In this document: positions 17,006-25,546 of the stretch, piece after piece
Layout of the letters: the number at the start of each line of letters is the position of its first letter
How positions within the stretch are numbered: position 1 is the first letter of the stretch
DNA from: Clostridiales bacterium
GTDB lineage: Bacteria > Bacillota > Clostridia > Lachnospirales > Lachnospiraceae
Length of the DNA stretch: 43,719 nt
NCBI GenBank assembly: GCA_018374355.1
Contig: JAHAFI010000027.1
Coordinates: 1 to 43,719, forward strand
Direction of reading: 5' to 3'
Translations under genes and position numbers: made by a program
The notes under the pieces: generated by a model
What the model was told of the DNA's origin: nothing
Seen by the model: the letters and a program-made list of their open reading frames with translations, nothing else
Databases searched by the model: none

Positions 17006-17314
17006 TTAACACCTGCCTTTCTGAGTAACTTCCCACGGCCACGGCTGCATCATCCATTCCCATGTATCGCAGCGGGTGTCATCTACCAGATCCATGGTCA
17101 GAGGGCCGTAAAGCTGTGCATACTGCTGCATGGCATCCCTTCGGATGCAGGACTGTTTCTGGAAATACGCCATGGCGTCCATATCATCAGGATGGGTGTC
17201 GAGGTAGAGAAGCATTTCATATACGGCAAAGCTGGACTGATTGATAAGCTCCATCAGTTCCCGGCGGGAGGGCATACCTTTTTGGCAGGTGCAGTTACAG
17301 GTACAGTTTAACAT
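17006..17314 (-). CDS. cotJB: Spore coat protein CotJB
   Basis: A 102-residue CotJB protein. The start at 17314 follows AAAGGAGG by 9 bases and overlaps the cotJA stop by 7 bases, which suits translational coupling; an upstream in-frame ATG at 17338 lacks a ribosome site. The N-terminus has a C-T-C-N-C-T-C cluster, then L-M-E-L-I-N-Q-S-S-F-A-V-Y-E and the family's Y-G-P-L-T end block followed by W-E-W-M-x-x-P-W-P-W. Its molecular role is structural, in a complex with CotJA and CotJC. Confidence 0.93.
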   Translation of the reverse strand: MLNCTCNCTCQKGMPSRRELMELINQSSFAVYEMLLYLDTHPDDMDAMAYFQKQSCIRRDAMQQYAQLYGPLTMDLVDDTRCDTWEWMMQPWPWEVTQKGRC

Positions 17315-17571
17315 CTTCGTCCGCCTCCTTTCCCGCAAAATGGTTTACACAGTTCCGGGAAGATGGTTCCCATGTGGTATCCTTTACACAGATCAAAGGT
17401 ATCCTTAAACCTCTGGATGGGAACGTAGCCCATTGCCAGAGGAAGATTTTCCCAGTGGATCATCTGCTCATCCGGCATCATCGTCCGGGATCTGGAGCAT
17501 TCGGCAGAGCGTCCGGCGCTGCAGCCCCGGCGGCCGGAATAATTTTTACAATTCATACGGCTGTTATCCAT
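17308..17571 (-). CDS. cotJA: Spore coat protein CotJA
   Basis: An 87-residue CotJA-type protein with the family's L-A-M-G-Y-V-P-I-Q-R-F block and a C-terminal G-T-I-F-P-E-L segment, followed by a short Gly/Arg tail. It opens the cotJABC-SOD operon and has a GAGGAAAGG ribosome site. The first 30 residues are Ser/Arg/Cys-rich and variable in the family. The operon is known in Bacillus to be transcribed by sigma E in the mother cell; a convincing sigma E box could not be fixed here. Confidence 0.93.
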   Translation of the reverse strand: MDNSRMNCKNYSGRRGCSAGRSAECSRSRTMMPDEQMIHWENLPLAMGYVPIQRFKDTFDLCKGYHMGTIFPELCKPFCGKGGGRRC

Positions 17572-17634
17572 GAAAATCCTTTCCTCGCTTTAAGAGTTAT
17601 TTCTGTTTATCATATGAAAAATGGATGGAAATGG

Positions 17635-17663
17635 TTCACTTTCCGGTAGGGATATGATATTAT
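17635..17663 (+). promoter_or_regulatory. SigA-type promoter for the M3 peptidase gene
   Basis: TTCACT (17635-17640) and TATTAT (17658-17663) are 17 bases apart, 57 bases before the ATG at 17721. The divergent cotJA gene starts 64 bases away on the other strand, so its control region must overlap this one. Confidence 0.55.
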
Positions 17664-17720
17664 AAAACAATAGTATGGATTACTCAGGAAATGTGAAACA
17701 AAAAGAAAAGAGGAAAAACC

Positions 17721-19436
17721 ATGAATGACTTTAAATTTACAACATTGGAATACATCCGTCCGGATTTTGAGAAAATGGGAGCATTTTTGGATACGGCAGT
17801 CGGCAAAATCCAAAATGCTTCTTCTTATGAAGAAATGAAACAGTACATGGGGGAAGTTGAAAAGGCTTCGGAGCATCTGGATACCACCACAACGATTGCC
17901 TTTGTACGCAATACGCTGGACACAAGGGATGAATTTTATGAAAAAGAAGTGGAGTATATCAATAACGTAGTTCCTACCGTTACACCTAAGATTCTGGCCG
18001 TAAATGAAGCGATTATGAACAGCCCGTTCAGGAAAGATGTGGAAAAGGAATACGGAAAACAGTATTTCGCAAAGATGGAACTGGAGAAAAAGGCATTCTG
18101 TGAGGAAAACATTCCCCTGATGCAGCAGGAAGCAAAACTGACCACAGAATATCAGAAGCTGATGGCTACTGCAGAGATTTCCTTTGACGGAAAGACCCTG
18201 AACCTTTACGGTGTGCAGAAATATTTTGAGCATGAGGATAGAAAAGTGCGTCAGGAAGCGGTAAAAGTGTATTCTGATTTTTATCACGGACTGGAAACAA
18301 GATTGGAAGAAATCTGGGACGAACTGATTAAAATCCGTAATCAGATGGGAAAAAATCTGGGTTATGAAAATTTTATTCCGGTGGGCTATATGCAGCAGGG
18401 CCGTACTGATTACGGTCAGAAGGAAGTAGAAGCTTTTCGCGAGCAGGTTCGCACGGTGATCGTGCCTATGTGCGAGAAGCTTTATGCGGCACAGAAAAAA
18501 CGTCTCGGCGTTGATGAAGTGATGTTTTATGATGAAAGCCGTGTATTTCCTGATGGCAATGCCGCTCCCGCAGGGGATGATGACTTTATGGTAGAGCAGG
18601 CGAGAAAAATGTACCATGAAATCAGCCCGGAGACCGGAGCATTTATCGATTTTATGATTGAGCATGAGCTGATGGATCTGAAAAACAAACCGGGAAAGGC
18701 ATCTACCGGGTATATGACCAGCCTTCCGGATTATAAAGCGCCGTTTGTTTTTTCCTGCTTTAACCAGACTATTTTTGATATGCAGGTGCTCACTCATGAA
18801 CTGGGACATGCTTTTGCAGGCTATATGGCTATGCGTGAGCAGCCCATCAGCGAATATTACAGCGAATCCACAGATATAGCGGAGATTCATTCCATGTCCA
18901 TGGAGCAGTTTGCGTACCCCTATGCGGAATGGTTTTTCGGGGAGCAGGCGGATAAGTTCCGCTTTGCCCATTTGCAGGAAGCGATAACCTTCGTGCCCTT
19001 TGGCGTTGCTGTGGATGAATTCCAGCATATTTGTTATGCAAATCCGGATCTGACCCCGAAGGAGAGAACGCTGGAATGGAAAAAGCTGGAAGAAAAATAT
19101 ATGCCTTGGCGTAAATATGATGCGGATGATTTCTTTGACCGGGGAGGCTGGTGGTATCACAAGCTTCATATTTATCTGTATCCGTTTTACTATATTAACT
19201 ACACACTGACAACTATGGGCGCCATGGAGTTCAAAAAGAAAAATCAGGAAAACCATGAAAATGCATGGAAGGACTATCTGAAACTTTGCAAATGCGGCGG
19301 CAGCATGAGCTATCTGGAAACGCTGAACTATGCAAACCTGATGATCCCGTTTGAAGAGGGAAGCGTAAAGAAAGCGGTTGAGGTAGCAAGACAGGAACTG
19401 ATGGACAGCCCCTTTATGGACGGTGCGGCAATATAA
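17721..19436 (+). CDS. M3 family oligoendopeptidase (PepF-type)
   Basis: A 571-residue zinc peptidase. The catalytic motif is H-E-L-G-H (H359, E360, H363) within L-T-H-E-L-G-H-A-F-A-G-Y, and the third ligand glutamate lies in the following S-T-D-I-A-E-I-H-S-M-S-M-E helix. The first 330 residues form the helical channel typical of the family. It cleaves short peptides in the cytoplasm. It has an AAAGAGG-type ribosome site and its own promoter. The next gene begins 41 bases later without an obvious terminator, so readthrough is likely. Confidence 0.92.
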   Translation: MNDFKFTTLEYIRPDFEKMGAFLDTAVGKIQNASSYEEMKQYMGEVEKASEHLDTTTTIAFVRNTLDTRDEFYEKEVEYINNVVPTVTPKILAVNEAIMNSPFRKDVEKEYGKQYFAKMELEKKAFCEENIPLMQQEAKLTTEYQKLMATAEISFDGKTLNLYGVQKYFEHEDRKVRQEAVKVYSDFYHGLETRLEEIWDELIKIRNQMGKNLGYENFIPVGYMQQGRTDYGQKEVEAFREQVRTVIVPMCEKLYAAQKKRLGVDEVMFYDESRVFPDGNAAPAGDDDFMVEQARKMYHEISPETGAFIDFMIEHELMDLKNKPGKASTGYMTSLPDYKAPFVFSCFNQTIFDMQVLTHELGHAFAGYMAMREQPISEYYSESTDIAEIHSMSMEQFAYPYAEWFFGEQADKFRFAHLQEAITFVPFGVAVDEFQHICYANPDLTPKERTLEWKKLEEKYMPWRKYDADDFFDRGGWWYHKLHIYLYPFYYINYTLTTMGAMEFKKKNQENHENAWKDYLKLCKCGGSMSYLETLNYANLMIPFEEGSVKKAVEVARQELMDSPFMDGAAI

Positions 19437-19477
19437 AAATGCAGCAAAGCATAGGATGAAAAGGGAGGAATTTACTT

Positions 19478-19999
19478 ATGGATAACACGTTGTTTGAACA
19501 GGCAAAGTATGATGATATTTTGTCGAAGGAACTGATTTCATTTCTTCTGGAAACCATGGAGTACAACAGTCTGAGTTTTATCAATGACGCGATCTCGATT
19601 TTGAATGTGTTGAGAATCCGTATTGAGAGAGGGGACAAGATTACCGACGCAGTTTCGAAGCGTGTCTATACTCCGGCTGAGTTTAAGGCATTTGTGAAAA
19701 GAAATTTTTCAGAATATATTTTTGAGCAGGTGTTTGCCCCTTCCAAAAGAGATGAAAAAGTATATTTCCGTCTGGAAAAATGCGAAGGCGGTTATGAGCT
19801 GATCCTCGATGAAAGCGGAAGCAAGGTTTACCGCTGGATTTCCAGTCTCAATGACAAATTTTCGCTGGTGTATATGATTGCCACGAAGGTGGTCTATGTG
19901 AAAAATAAAAAGACCAAAACGTATAGTCCGTTTATATCGGAAAATGGAAAATATTGCCGATATGATGAGACCATTGGAAAGCTTATAGAGATTGGGTAA
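19478..19999 (+). CDS. Protein of unknown function
   Basis: A 173-residue soluble protein that I do not recognise. The first 65 residues are predicted helical (L-F-E-Q-A-K-Y-D-D-I-L-S-K-E-L-I-S-F-L-L), the second half is rich in beta-forming and aromatic residues (V-Y-F-R-L-E-K-C-E-G-G-Y-E-L-I-L-D), and the end has K-N-K-K-T-K-T-Y. There is no signal peptide or membrane segment. It has an AGGGAGGAA ribosome site, lies between a peptidase gene and an ftsW-like gene on the same strand, and its codon use matches its neighbours. Confidence 0.65.
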   Translation: MDNTLFEQAKYDDILSKELISFLLETMEYNSLSFINDAISILNVLRIRIERGDKITDAVSKRVYTPAEFKAFVKRNFSEYIFEQVFAPSKRDEKVYFRLEKCEGGYELILDESGSKVYRWISSLNDKFSLVYMIATKVVYVKNKKTKTYSPFISENGKYCRYDETIGKLIEIG

Positions 20000-20092
20000 A
20001 AAATTAAAAGGTTTTTTTCCTGACGGAATCGTGTTATACTATAACCGGATTGCAGGAGTAACGGGGAGCATGTAAGAAATGAGGTTTTAGTT

Positions 20093-21268
20093 ATGCAGAA
20101 GGGGAAGCGGGAAAAACGTCAGAGTATATTAAAAAAAGGCGATTATTATGATTATAATCTGCTGGCAGCGGTTATATTGCTCATATGTTTCGGACTGGTC
20201 ATGCTGTATAGTACCAGTGCATATGAGGCCCAGTTAAAATTTGATAATGATATGTATTATTTCAGACGTCAGGCGCTGATCAGTGCGGGAACGATCGTGA
20301 TCGCCATCGTGATTTCAAAGATGGATTACCATCTTTTGATTCCGGTATCGGGATTGGCCTTTGTAACGGCGGTTATCCTGATGGCCATGGTAAGATTTAG
20401 TCCGCTGGGTGTGGATGCTTACGGTTCCTACCGATGGCTGCAGCTTTTCGGAGTTCAGTTCCAGCCGTCAGAGATTGCAAAGATTGCCGTCATCATCTAC
20501 CTTCCTGTGGTGATCATAAAAATGGGAAGGCAGATAAAATCATGGAAGGCGGTGGCATTCCTCCTGTTTCTGGGAGCGGTTCAGGGGGGATCGGCTTTTA
20601 TTCTTACGGATAATCTGAGTACTGGATTGATTATCGGCGGAATCGCGGTGATTATGATTTTCATTGCGCATCCTCAGACGAAGCCATTTGTACTTTTGTC
20701 GGCGGGCTTTTTCGGGGTGGTAGGGGTGGTTGTTACCTATATGGGAATGACCATGACCACCAGTGAAAATTTCCGAATCCGACGGATTCTGGCTTGGCTT
20801 CACCCGGAAGAAAATATGTCCGGGGGCGGTTATCAGGTTATGCAGGCTTTGTACGCTATCGGAAGCGGCGGCTTTTTCGGAAAAGGATTGGGAAACAGTG
20901 CGCAGAAGCTGGGGACGATTCCCGAGGCCCAGAACGATATGATTTTTTCCATTGTCTGTGAAGAGTTGGGGATATTCGGAGCGGTGCTGCTTTTACTGAT
21001 GTTCGGTTATCTTTTGTATCGGCTGTTTTTCATTGCCCAGAACGCACCGGATTTATACGGGACTTTGGTGGTGAGCGGCATTTTTGCGCATATTGCGCTG
21101 CAGGTTATTCTGAATATTTGCGTTGTTATCAATCTGATGCCTACAACCGGTATCACTCTTCCGTTTGTCAGCTATGGAGGAACCTCCATTTTGTTTTTGA
21201 TGGCGGAGATGGGAATTGCTCTGAGTGTTTCCGGGCAGATTCGTTTCAAAAACGGGGAAGAGGGTTGA
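20093..21268 (+). CDS. ftsW: FtsW/RodA/SpoVE family cell-wall polymerase
   Basis: A 391-residue SEDS protein with about ten membrane segments. Family landmarks are L-Y-S-T-S-A-Y, F-Q-P-S-E-I-A-K, the large loop G-L-G-N-S-A-Q-K-L-G-T-I-P-E-A-Q-N-D and F-V-S-Y-G-G-T-S near the end. SEDS proteins polymerise peptidoglycan glycan strands with a class B penicillin-binding protein. The E-A-Q-N-D-M-I-F-S-I-V-C-E-E-L-G loop fits FtsW/SpoVE better than RodA, but the division, elongation or sporulation role cannot be settled. The start follows GAGG by about 9 bases. acpP follows after 70 bases. Confidence 0.85.
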   Translation: MQKGKREKRQSILKKGDYYDYNLLAAVILLICFGLVMLYSTSAYEAQLKFDNDMYYFRRQALISAGTIVIAIVISKMDYHLLIPVSGLAFVTAVILMAMVRFSPLGVDAYGSYRWLQLFGVQFQPSEIAKIAVIIYLPVVIIKMGRQIKSWKAVAFLLFLGAVQGGSAFILTDNLSTGLIIGGIAVIMIFIAHPQTKPFVLLSAGFFGVVGVVVTYMGMTMTTSENFRIRRILAWLHPEENMSGGGYQVMQALYAIGSGGFFGKGLGNSAQKLGTIPEAQNDMIFSIVCEELGIFGAVLLLLMFGYLLYRLFFIAQNAPDLYGTLVVSGIFAHIALQVILNICVVINLMPTTGITLPFVSYGGTSILFLMAEMGIALSVSGQIRFKNGEEG

Positions 21269-21338
21269 CAAATCATGTCGGAATCTATATACTCCGATGT
21301 AGAAAAGACTTATTCTTTAAAAGGAGATAGGGGAAGCT

Positions 21339-21572
21339 ATGTTAGAAAAAATGAGAAAAATTATTGCAGAGCAGTTAAACTGTGAAGCAGAGACCATTGG
21401 TATGGATACCTCTTTTAAAGATGATCTGGGAGCTGATTCTCTGGATCTGTTTGAATTGGTTATGGCTCTGGAAGAAGAGTATGGAATCGAAATTCCGGCA
21501 GAGGAGCTGGCAGATTTGGAAACTGTTGGCGACGTAGTTGAATACTTGAAAAACATGGGTGTGGAGGATTAA
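21339..21572 (+). CDS. acpP: Acyl carrier protein
   Basis: A 77-residue acidic four-helix carrier. The phosphopantetheine attachment serine is S34 in G-A-D-S-L-D-L, followed by the typical helix II F-E-L-V-M-A-L-E-E-E-Y. It carries growing acyl chains in fatty acid or specialised lipid synthesis. An AAAGGAGAT ribosome site lies 11 bases upstream, and a terminator overlaps the stop codon. It stands outside a fab operon. An Sfp-type phosphopantetheinyl transferase that could load it lies 3.4 kb downstream. Confidence 0.95.
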   Translation: MLEKMRKIIAEQLNCEAETIGMDTSFKDDLGADSLDLFELVMALEEEYGIEIPAEELADLETVGDVVEYLKNMGVED

Positions 21573-21588
21573 TTCCACACCTTTTTTT
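21558..21588 (+). terminator. Rho-independent terminator after acpP
   Basis: A perfect 8-bp stem (21558-21565 with 21574-21581) and a seven-T run; the acpP stop codon sits in the loop. Confidence 0.9.
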
Positions 21589-21658
21589 CTTTTTTATTGA
21601 ATTCTAAGATTCGTTGAAGTATAATAAACAGATATGGAATAAATAGGAGTGAAAATAT

Positions 21659-23107
21659 ATGAGCACAGTAAAGACAAGATTTGCACCGAGCCCGACCGGC
21701 AGGATGCATGTAGGAAACCTCAGAACGGCATTGTACGCATATCTGATTGCAAAACATGAGGATGGAAAATTTATGCTGCGTATTGAGGATACAGATCAGG
21801 AACGTTTCATGGAAGGCGCATTGGAGATTATTTACCGGACAATGGAAAAGACCGGTTTGCTTCATGACGAAGGCCCGGATAAGGACGGCGGTGTAGGTCC
21901 GTATGTCCAGAGTGAGCGTCAGGCTCAGGGGCTTTACCTGAAATATGCAAAACAGTTGATTGAACAGGGAAGCGCTTATTACTGCTTCTGTGACAAGGAA
22001 CGTCTGGAGACGCTGAAAACAGAAGTGGCAGGCAAAGAGATTTCCATCTATGACAAGCACTGTCTCCATCTGTCCAAAGAGGAGATCGAGGCAAATCTGG
22101 CAGAGGGAAAACCTTACGTAATCCGTATCAACATGCCGACAGAAGGAACCACCACATTCCACGATGAGCTCTACGGAGACATTACGGTAAATAACAACGA
22201 GCTGGATGATATGATTTTGATCAAATCAGACGGATTCCCTACCTACAACTTTGCCAATGTTATTGACGATCATCTGATGGGAATTACCCATGTAGTTCGG
22301 GGAAATGAATATCTTTCTTCCGCACCGAAATACAACCGTTTGTATGAAGCGTACGGCTGGGAAGTTCCGGCGTATATCCACTGCCCTCTGATCACCAATG
22401 AGGAACATCAGAAGCTGTCTAAGCGTTCCGGTCACTCTTCCTACGAAGATCTTCTGGAACAGGGATTTTTAACGGAGGCTATCGTAAACTTTGTAGCGCT
22501 TCTGGGATGGAGTCCGGCTTCCGATAATGAGATTTTCTCTCTGGAAGAGCTGGTGAGGGAATTTGATTACCACAGAATCAGCAAATCCCCGGCAGTATTT
22601 GACATGGTAAAACTGCGTTGGATGAACGGCGAATACATGAAAAAAATGGATGACGACAAATTCTATGAGATGGCTCTTCCTTACATGAAAGAAGTGATCA
22701 CAAAGGATGTTGATTTCCATAAAATTGCAGCAATGGTGAAGACGAGAATCGAAGTATTCCCGGATATCAGAGAGCATATCGATTTCTTTGAGAACGTACC
22801 GGAATACGATTCAGCCATGTATGTGCACAAAAAAATGAAAACCAACGAAGAGACTTCTCTTCAGGTTCTGAAAGAGGTTCTTCCGATTCTCAGCGAACAG
22901 GAAGATTTCAGCAACGACGCGTTGTTTGAAAAGCTTTCCGCTTATTCCAAAGAACACGGTTACAAAGTAGGATACGTGATGTGGCCGATTCGTACAGCCC
23001 TTTCCGGAAAACAGATGACTCCGGCGGGAGCGACAGAGATTCTGGAGGTTCTGGGAAAAGAAGAAAGTATCGTGCGTATTCAGGCGGCTATTGAAAAACT
23101 TAGCTGA
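21659..23107 (+). CDS. gltX: Glutamyl-tRNA synthetase
   Basis: A 482-residue class I synthetase of standard length. The HIGH-type motif is P-S-P-T-G-R-M-H-V-G-N (about 9-19) and the KMSKS-type loop is K-L-S-K-R-S-G. The Rossmann fold and stem-contact region are followed by an all-helical anticodon-binding domain from about residue 325. It charges tRNA-Glu with glutamate and, in most Firmicutes, also mischarges tRNA-Gln for GatCAB to amidate; that dual role is family knowledge. The gene follows the acpP terminator by 70 bases with an AGGAGTG ribosome site, and the helicase gene begins 11 bases after the stop. Confidence 0.97.
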   Translation: MSTVKTRFAPSPTGRMHVGNLRTALYAYLIAKHEDGKFMLRIEDTDQERFMEGALEIIYRTMEKTGLLHDEGPDKDGGVGPYVQSERQAQGLYLKYAKQLIEQGSAYYCFCDKERLETLKTEVAGKEISIYDKHCLHLSKEEIEANLAEGKPYVIRINMPTEGTTTFHDELYGDITVNNNELDDMILIKSDGFPTYNFANVIDDHLMGITHVVRGNEYLSSAPKYNRLYEAYGWEVPAYIHCPLITNEEHQKLSKRSGHSSYEDLLEQGFLTEAIVNFVALLGWSPASDNEIFSLEELVREFDYHRISKSPAVFDMVKLRWMNGEYMKKMDDDKFYEMALPYMKEVITKDVDFHKIAAMVKTRIEVFPDIREHIDFFENVPEYDSAMYVHKKMKTNEETSLQVLKEVLPILSEQEDFSNDALFEKLSAYSKEHGYKVGYVMWPIRTALSGKQMTPAGATEILEVLGKEESIVRIQAAIEKLS

Positions 23108-23118
23108 TTGGAGCATAT

Positions 23119-24984
23119 ATGAAATTTAATAAAGAACAGCAGGAGGCAGTGGATCATAAAAACGGTCCGCTGCTGGTGCTTGCCGGACCGGGTTCCGGTA
23201 AGACGGCGGTGATTACCCACCGCACCAGAAAACTGATTACAGAATACCAAGTGGCTCCCTCGTCCATTCTGGTAGTCACTTTTACAAAAGCGGCTGCCGG
23301 ACAGATGAGGGAGCGCTTTTTGCGCCTGAACAAAGAAGAGGGCACGGGTGTGACCTTTGGAACCTTCCATGGGGTATTTTACGGAATTTTGCGCCATGCT
23401 TACGGGATTACATCAAAAAATATCGCCAGTGAGGAAGAAAAGTACCGGATTTTACGGGAACTTGTTCAGAAAACTTCTATGGACGTAGACGATGAAAATG
23501 ATCTGCTGGAATCATTGAACCGGGAAATCAGTACCGTAAAAAACGGAAGAATTCCTCTCAGCCATTATTATTCCGCAAGCTGTCCTGATGAAGAATTCCG
23601 GAGAATCTACAGTGCATACGAAAAGAGGCTGCACAGCCGGAAATTACTGGATTTTGACGATCTGATGGTATACTGCTACCAGCTTTTTCAGAAGCATCCG
23701 GAGATTCTGGCGGCTTGGCAGAAAAAATTCCGCTACATTCTCATTGATGAGTTTCAGGATGTGAATCAATTGCAGTATGATATCGTGAAATTACTGGCTC
23801 TGCCGGAAAATAACCTGTTTCTGGTGGGGGATGATGACCAGTCGATTTACCGCTTCCGGGGGGCGAAGCCGGAAATCATGCTGAATGTTCCAAAAGATTA
23901 TCCGGGAATGAAGCAGGTGGTATTGAAACAGAATTACCGCTGCTCCGGGGAGGTTGTGGAAAAATCCCAGAACCTGATCCGCTGGAATGATGCCCGGTTT
24001 GAAAAACAGCTTAGGACGGAAAATCCCAGAGGAAAATCATTGGAAATACGTTACTTTGAAAATGAGAGTGAGGAGACTACTTGGCTGGTAAAGCAGGTTC
24101 AGAAGGATCTGGCAGAAGGGTGTCCCCTGAAGGAGATTGCGGTACTCTTTCGCACCAATGTGGGCTGCCGGATGACGGTGGAGCGTCTGATGGAATTTAA
24201 TCTGCCGTTTACCATGCGGGATGTACTGCCGAATCTGTATGAACACTGGCTGGCGAAAAATATGGTGTCCTATATGCATCTGGCGATGGGCGGAAGAAGC
24301 CGGAAGGATTTTCTGGCGGTGATGAACCGGCCGAATCGGTATCTCTCCCGGGAAGCCTTTTACGAGCAGGAAATGCCCTTTGAGATTCTTTATCAGTTTT
24401 ACGAGGGGAAAGAATGGATGTGTGATAGGATTGAGAAGTTCGAGCACGATGTGAAAGTGATGAAGAATATGACGCCGTATGCGGCGATCAATTATATCCG
24501 TTATGGGATCGGATATGATGAGTATCTGAAGGAGTATGCGGATTACCGGAGGATCAAGGTAGAAGAGCTTTACGATATTCTGCAGGAGATTCAGGAGAGT
24601 GCTAAGGGATATAAAACTTATCAGGAATGGTTTGCGTATATGGAGGAGTATAAGGAAAAGCTTCAGGAACAGGCGGAGAAGATCCGGCAGCAGAGGGAGG
24701 CCATTACGATTTCTACTCTCCACAGCGTGAAGGGGCTGGAGTATGACCGGGTGTATATTCTGGATGTGAATGAGGGCAGTATTCCCTATCATAAGGCGGT
24801 GCTTGATCCGGAGATGGAGGAGGAGCGGCGGATGTTTTATGTGGGGATGACCCGGGCGCGGAAGGAATTGCATCTGTATTCGGTGGAGGAACGGTTTGGG
24901 AAGAAATTGGAACCGTCCAGATTTCTGGCGGAGCTTTGGGAGGCGCCGCGGAGGGGAGGTAAAGAACATGCAGAGAGCAGATAA
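23119..24984 (+). CDS. UvrD/REP-family ATP-dependent DNA helicase
   Basis: A 621-residue superfamily 1A helicase, about 100 residues shorter than typical PcrA. Motifs in order: Q motif (K-E-Q-Q-E-A-V), Walker A A-G-P-G-S-G-K-T (22-29), motif Ia V-T-F-T-K-A-A, Walker B I-D-E-F-Q-D, motif III G-D-D-D-Q-S-I-Y-R-F-R-G, motif IV Q-N-Y-R, motif V T-L-H-S-V-K-G-L-E-Y and motif VI Y-V-G-M-T-R-A-R. The C-terminal tail used by PcrA for RNA polymerase contact is missing. It would unwind DNA 3' to 5' in repair or replication. Its stop overlaps the next gene by 17 bases, so the two are coupled. Confidence 0.92.
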   Translation: MKFNKEQQEAVDHKNGPLLVLAGPGSGKTAVITHRTRKLITEYQVAPSSILVVTFTKAAAGQMRERFLRLNKEEGTGVTFGTFHGVFYGILRHAYGITSKNIASEEEKYRILRELVQKTSMDVDDENDLLESLNREISTVKNGRIPLSHYYSASCPDEEFRRIYSAYEKRLHSRKLLDFDDLMVYCYQLFQKHPEILAAWQKKFRYILIDEFQDVNQLQYDIVKLLALPENNLFLVGDDDQSIYRFRGAKPEIMLNVPKDYPGMKQVVLKQNYRCSGEVVEKSQNLIRWNDARFEKQLRTENPRGKSLEIRYFENESEETTWLVKQVQKDLAEGCPLKEIAVLFRTNVGCRMTVERLMEFNLPFTMRDVLPNLYEHWLAKNMVSYMHLAMGGRSRKDFLAVMNRPNRYLSREAFYEQEMPFEILYQFYEGKEWMCDRIEKFEHDVKVMKNMTPYAAINYIRYGIGYDEYLKEYADYRRIKVEELYDILQEIQESAKGYKTYQEWFAYMEEYKEKLQEQAEKIRQQREAITISTLHSVKGLEYDRVYILDVNEGSIPYHKAVLDPEMEEERRMFYVGMTRARKELHLYSVEERFGKKLEPSRFLAELWEAPRRGGKEHAESR

Positions 24985-25546
24985 GGGGAGAATTGTAGTT
25001 GGAATCGGAAAGATTGATGACTTCAGGGAAAATAGAATGAAGGTGAAGAACGCATCACGGGCAGGACGGGAGCTTTTGAAGGTGATTCTTCGAGAGGAGT
25101 TTGGAGTTGATGTCTCCAAGGAAGAGAAAGCGATTGGGAGAGATGTGTGGGGGAAGCCGTTTTTGAAGTATCATGAGGATTTGTTTTTTAATATCAGTCA
25201 TTCGGGGGATTATGCTGCCTGTGCTTTGGGGAGGGTGCAGGTGGGGATTGATATTCAGTATCATAAGGCGGTGAATGTGGAGAAGATGGGCAGGAAGATT
25301 TTGTCGGAGGAAGAATGGGGGGCGTTTAAGGCTGAGGGATGCTTGGTGGAAGGATTTTATTCTTTCTGGACAAAAAAGGAAAGTTTTCTGAAATATACCG
25401 GGGAAGGGATTCGCAGGGATCTGAAAGGACTTGAGTATGGGGAATGTCGGTTTTTTGAATTGGATTTTTGCGATGGATATTCGGGGAAAATTTGTGTGCC
25501 TAAGATGTGGGATGGGGAAATTGTAGTGAGAGAGTGGGAAATTTAG
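24968..25546 (+). CDS. 4'-phosphopantetheinyl transferase, Sfp type
   Basis: A 192-residue enzyme. The family core is complete: F-N-I-S-H-S-G-D-Y, the magnesium-binding G-I-D-I-Q, and F-W-T-K-K-E-S-F-L-K-Y-T-G-E-G. It transfers the phosphopantetheine arm of coenzyme A to a carrier-protein serine. The ATG at 24968 follows GGGGAGGT by 6 bases and lies inside the helicase gene; an earlier in-frame start at 24896 would be wholly inside it without a ribosome site. The acpP gene upstream is a plausible target. Its 3' end is overlapped (25500-25546) by the opposite-strand BlaR1-like reading frame, an effect of the repeat insertion there. Confidence 0.9.
   Translation: MQRADKGRIVVGIGKIDDFRENRMKVKNASRAGRELLKVILREEFGVDVSKEEKAIGRDVWGKPFLKYHEDLFFNISHSGDYAACALGRVQVGIDIQYHKAVNVEKMGRKILSEEEWGAFKAEGCLVEGFYSFWTKKESFLKYTGEGIRRDLKGLEYGECRFFELDFCDGYSGKICVPKMWDGEIVVREWEI

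Noticed and set aside
17610..19256. A 548-codon minus-strand open frame
   Set aside because: It mirrors the M3 peptidase gene; the composition (Phe, His, Ile, Cys) is that of a shadow frame, and the sense protein has a full catalytic motif.
24037..25119. A 360-codon minus-strand open frame
   Set aside because: It is antisense to the helicase, with Leu/Pro/His-rich shadow composition and no ribosome site.
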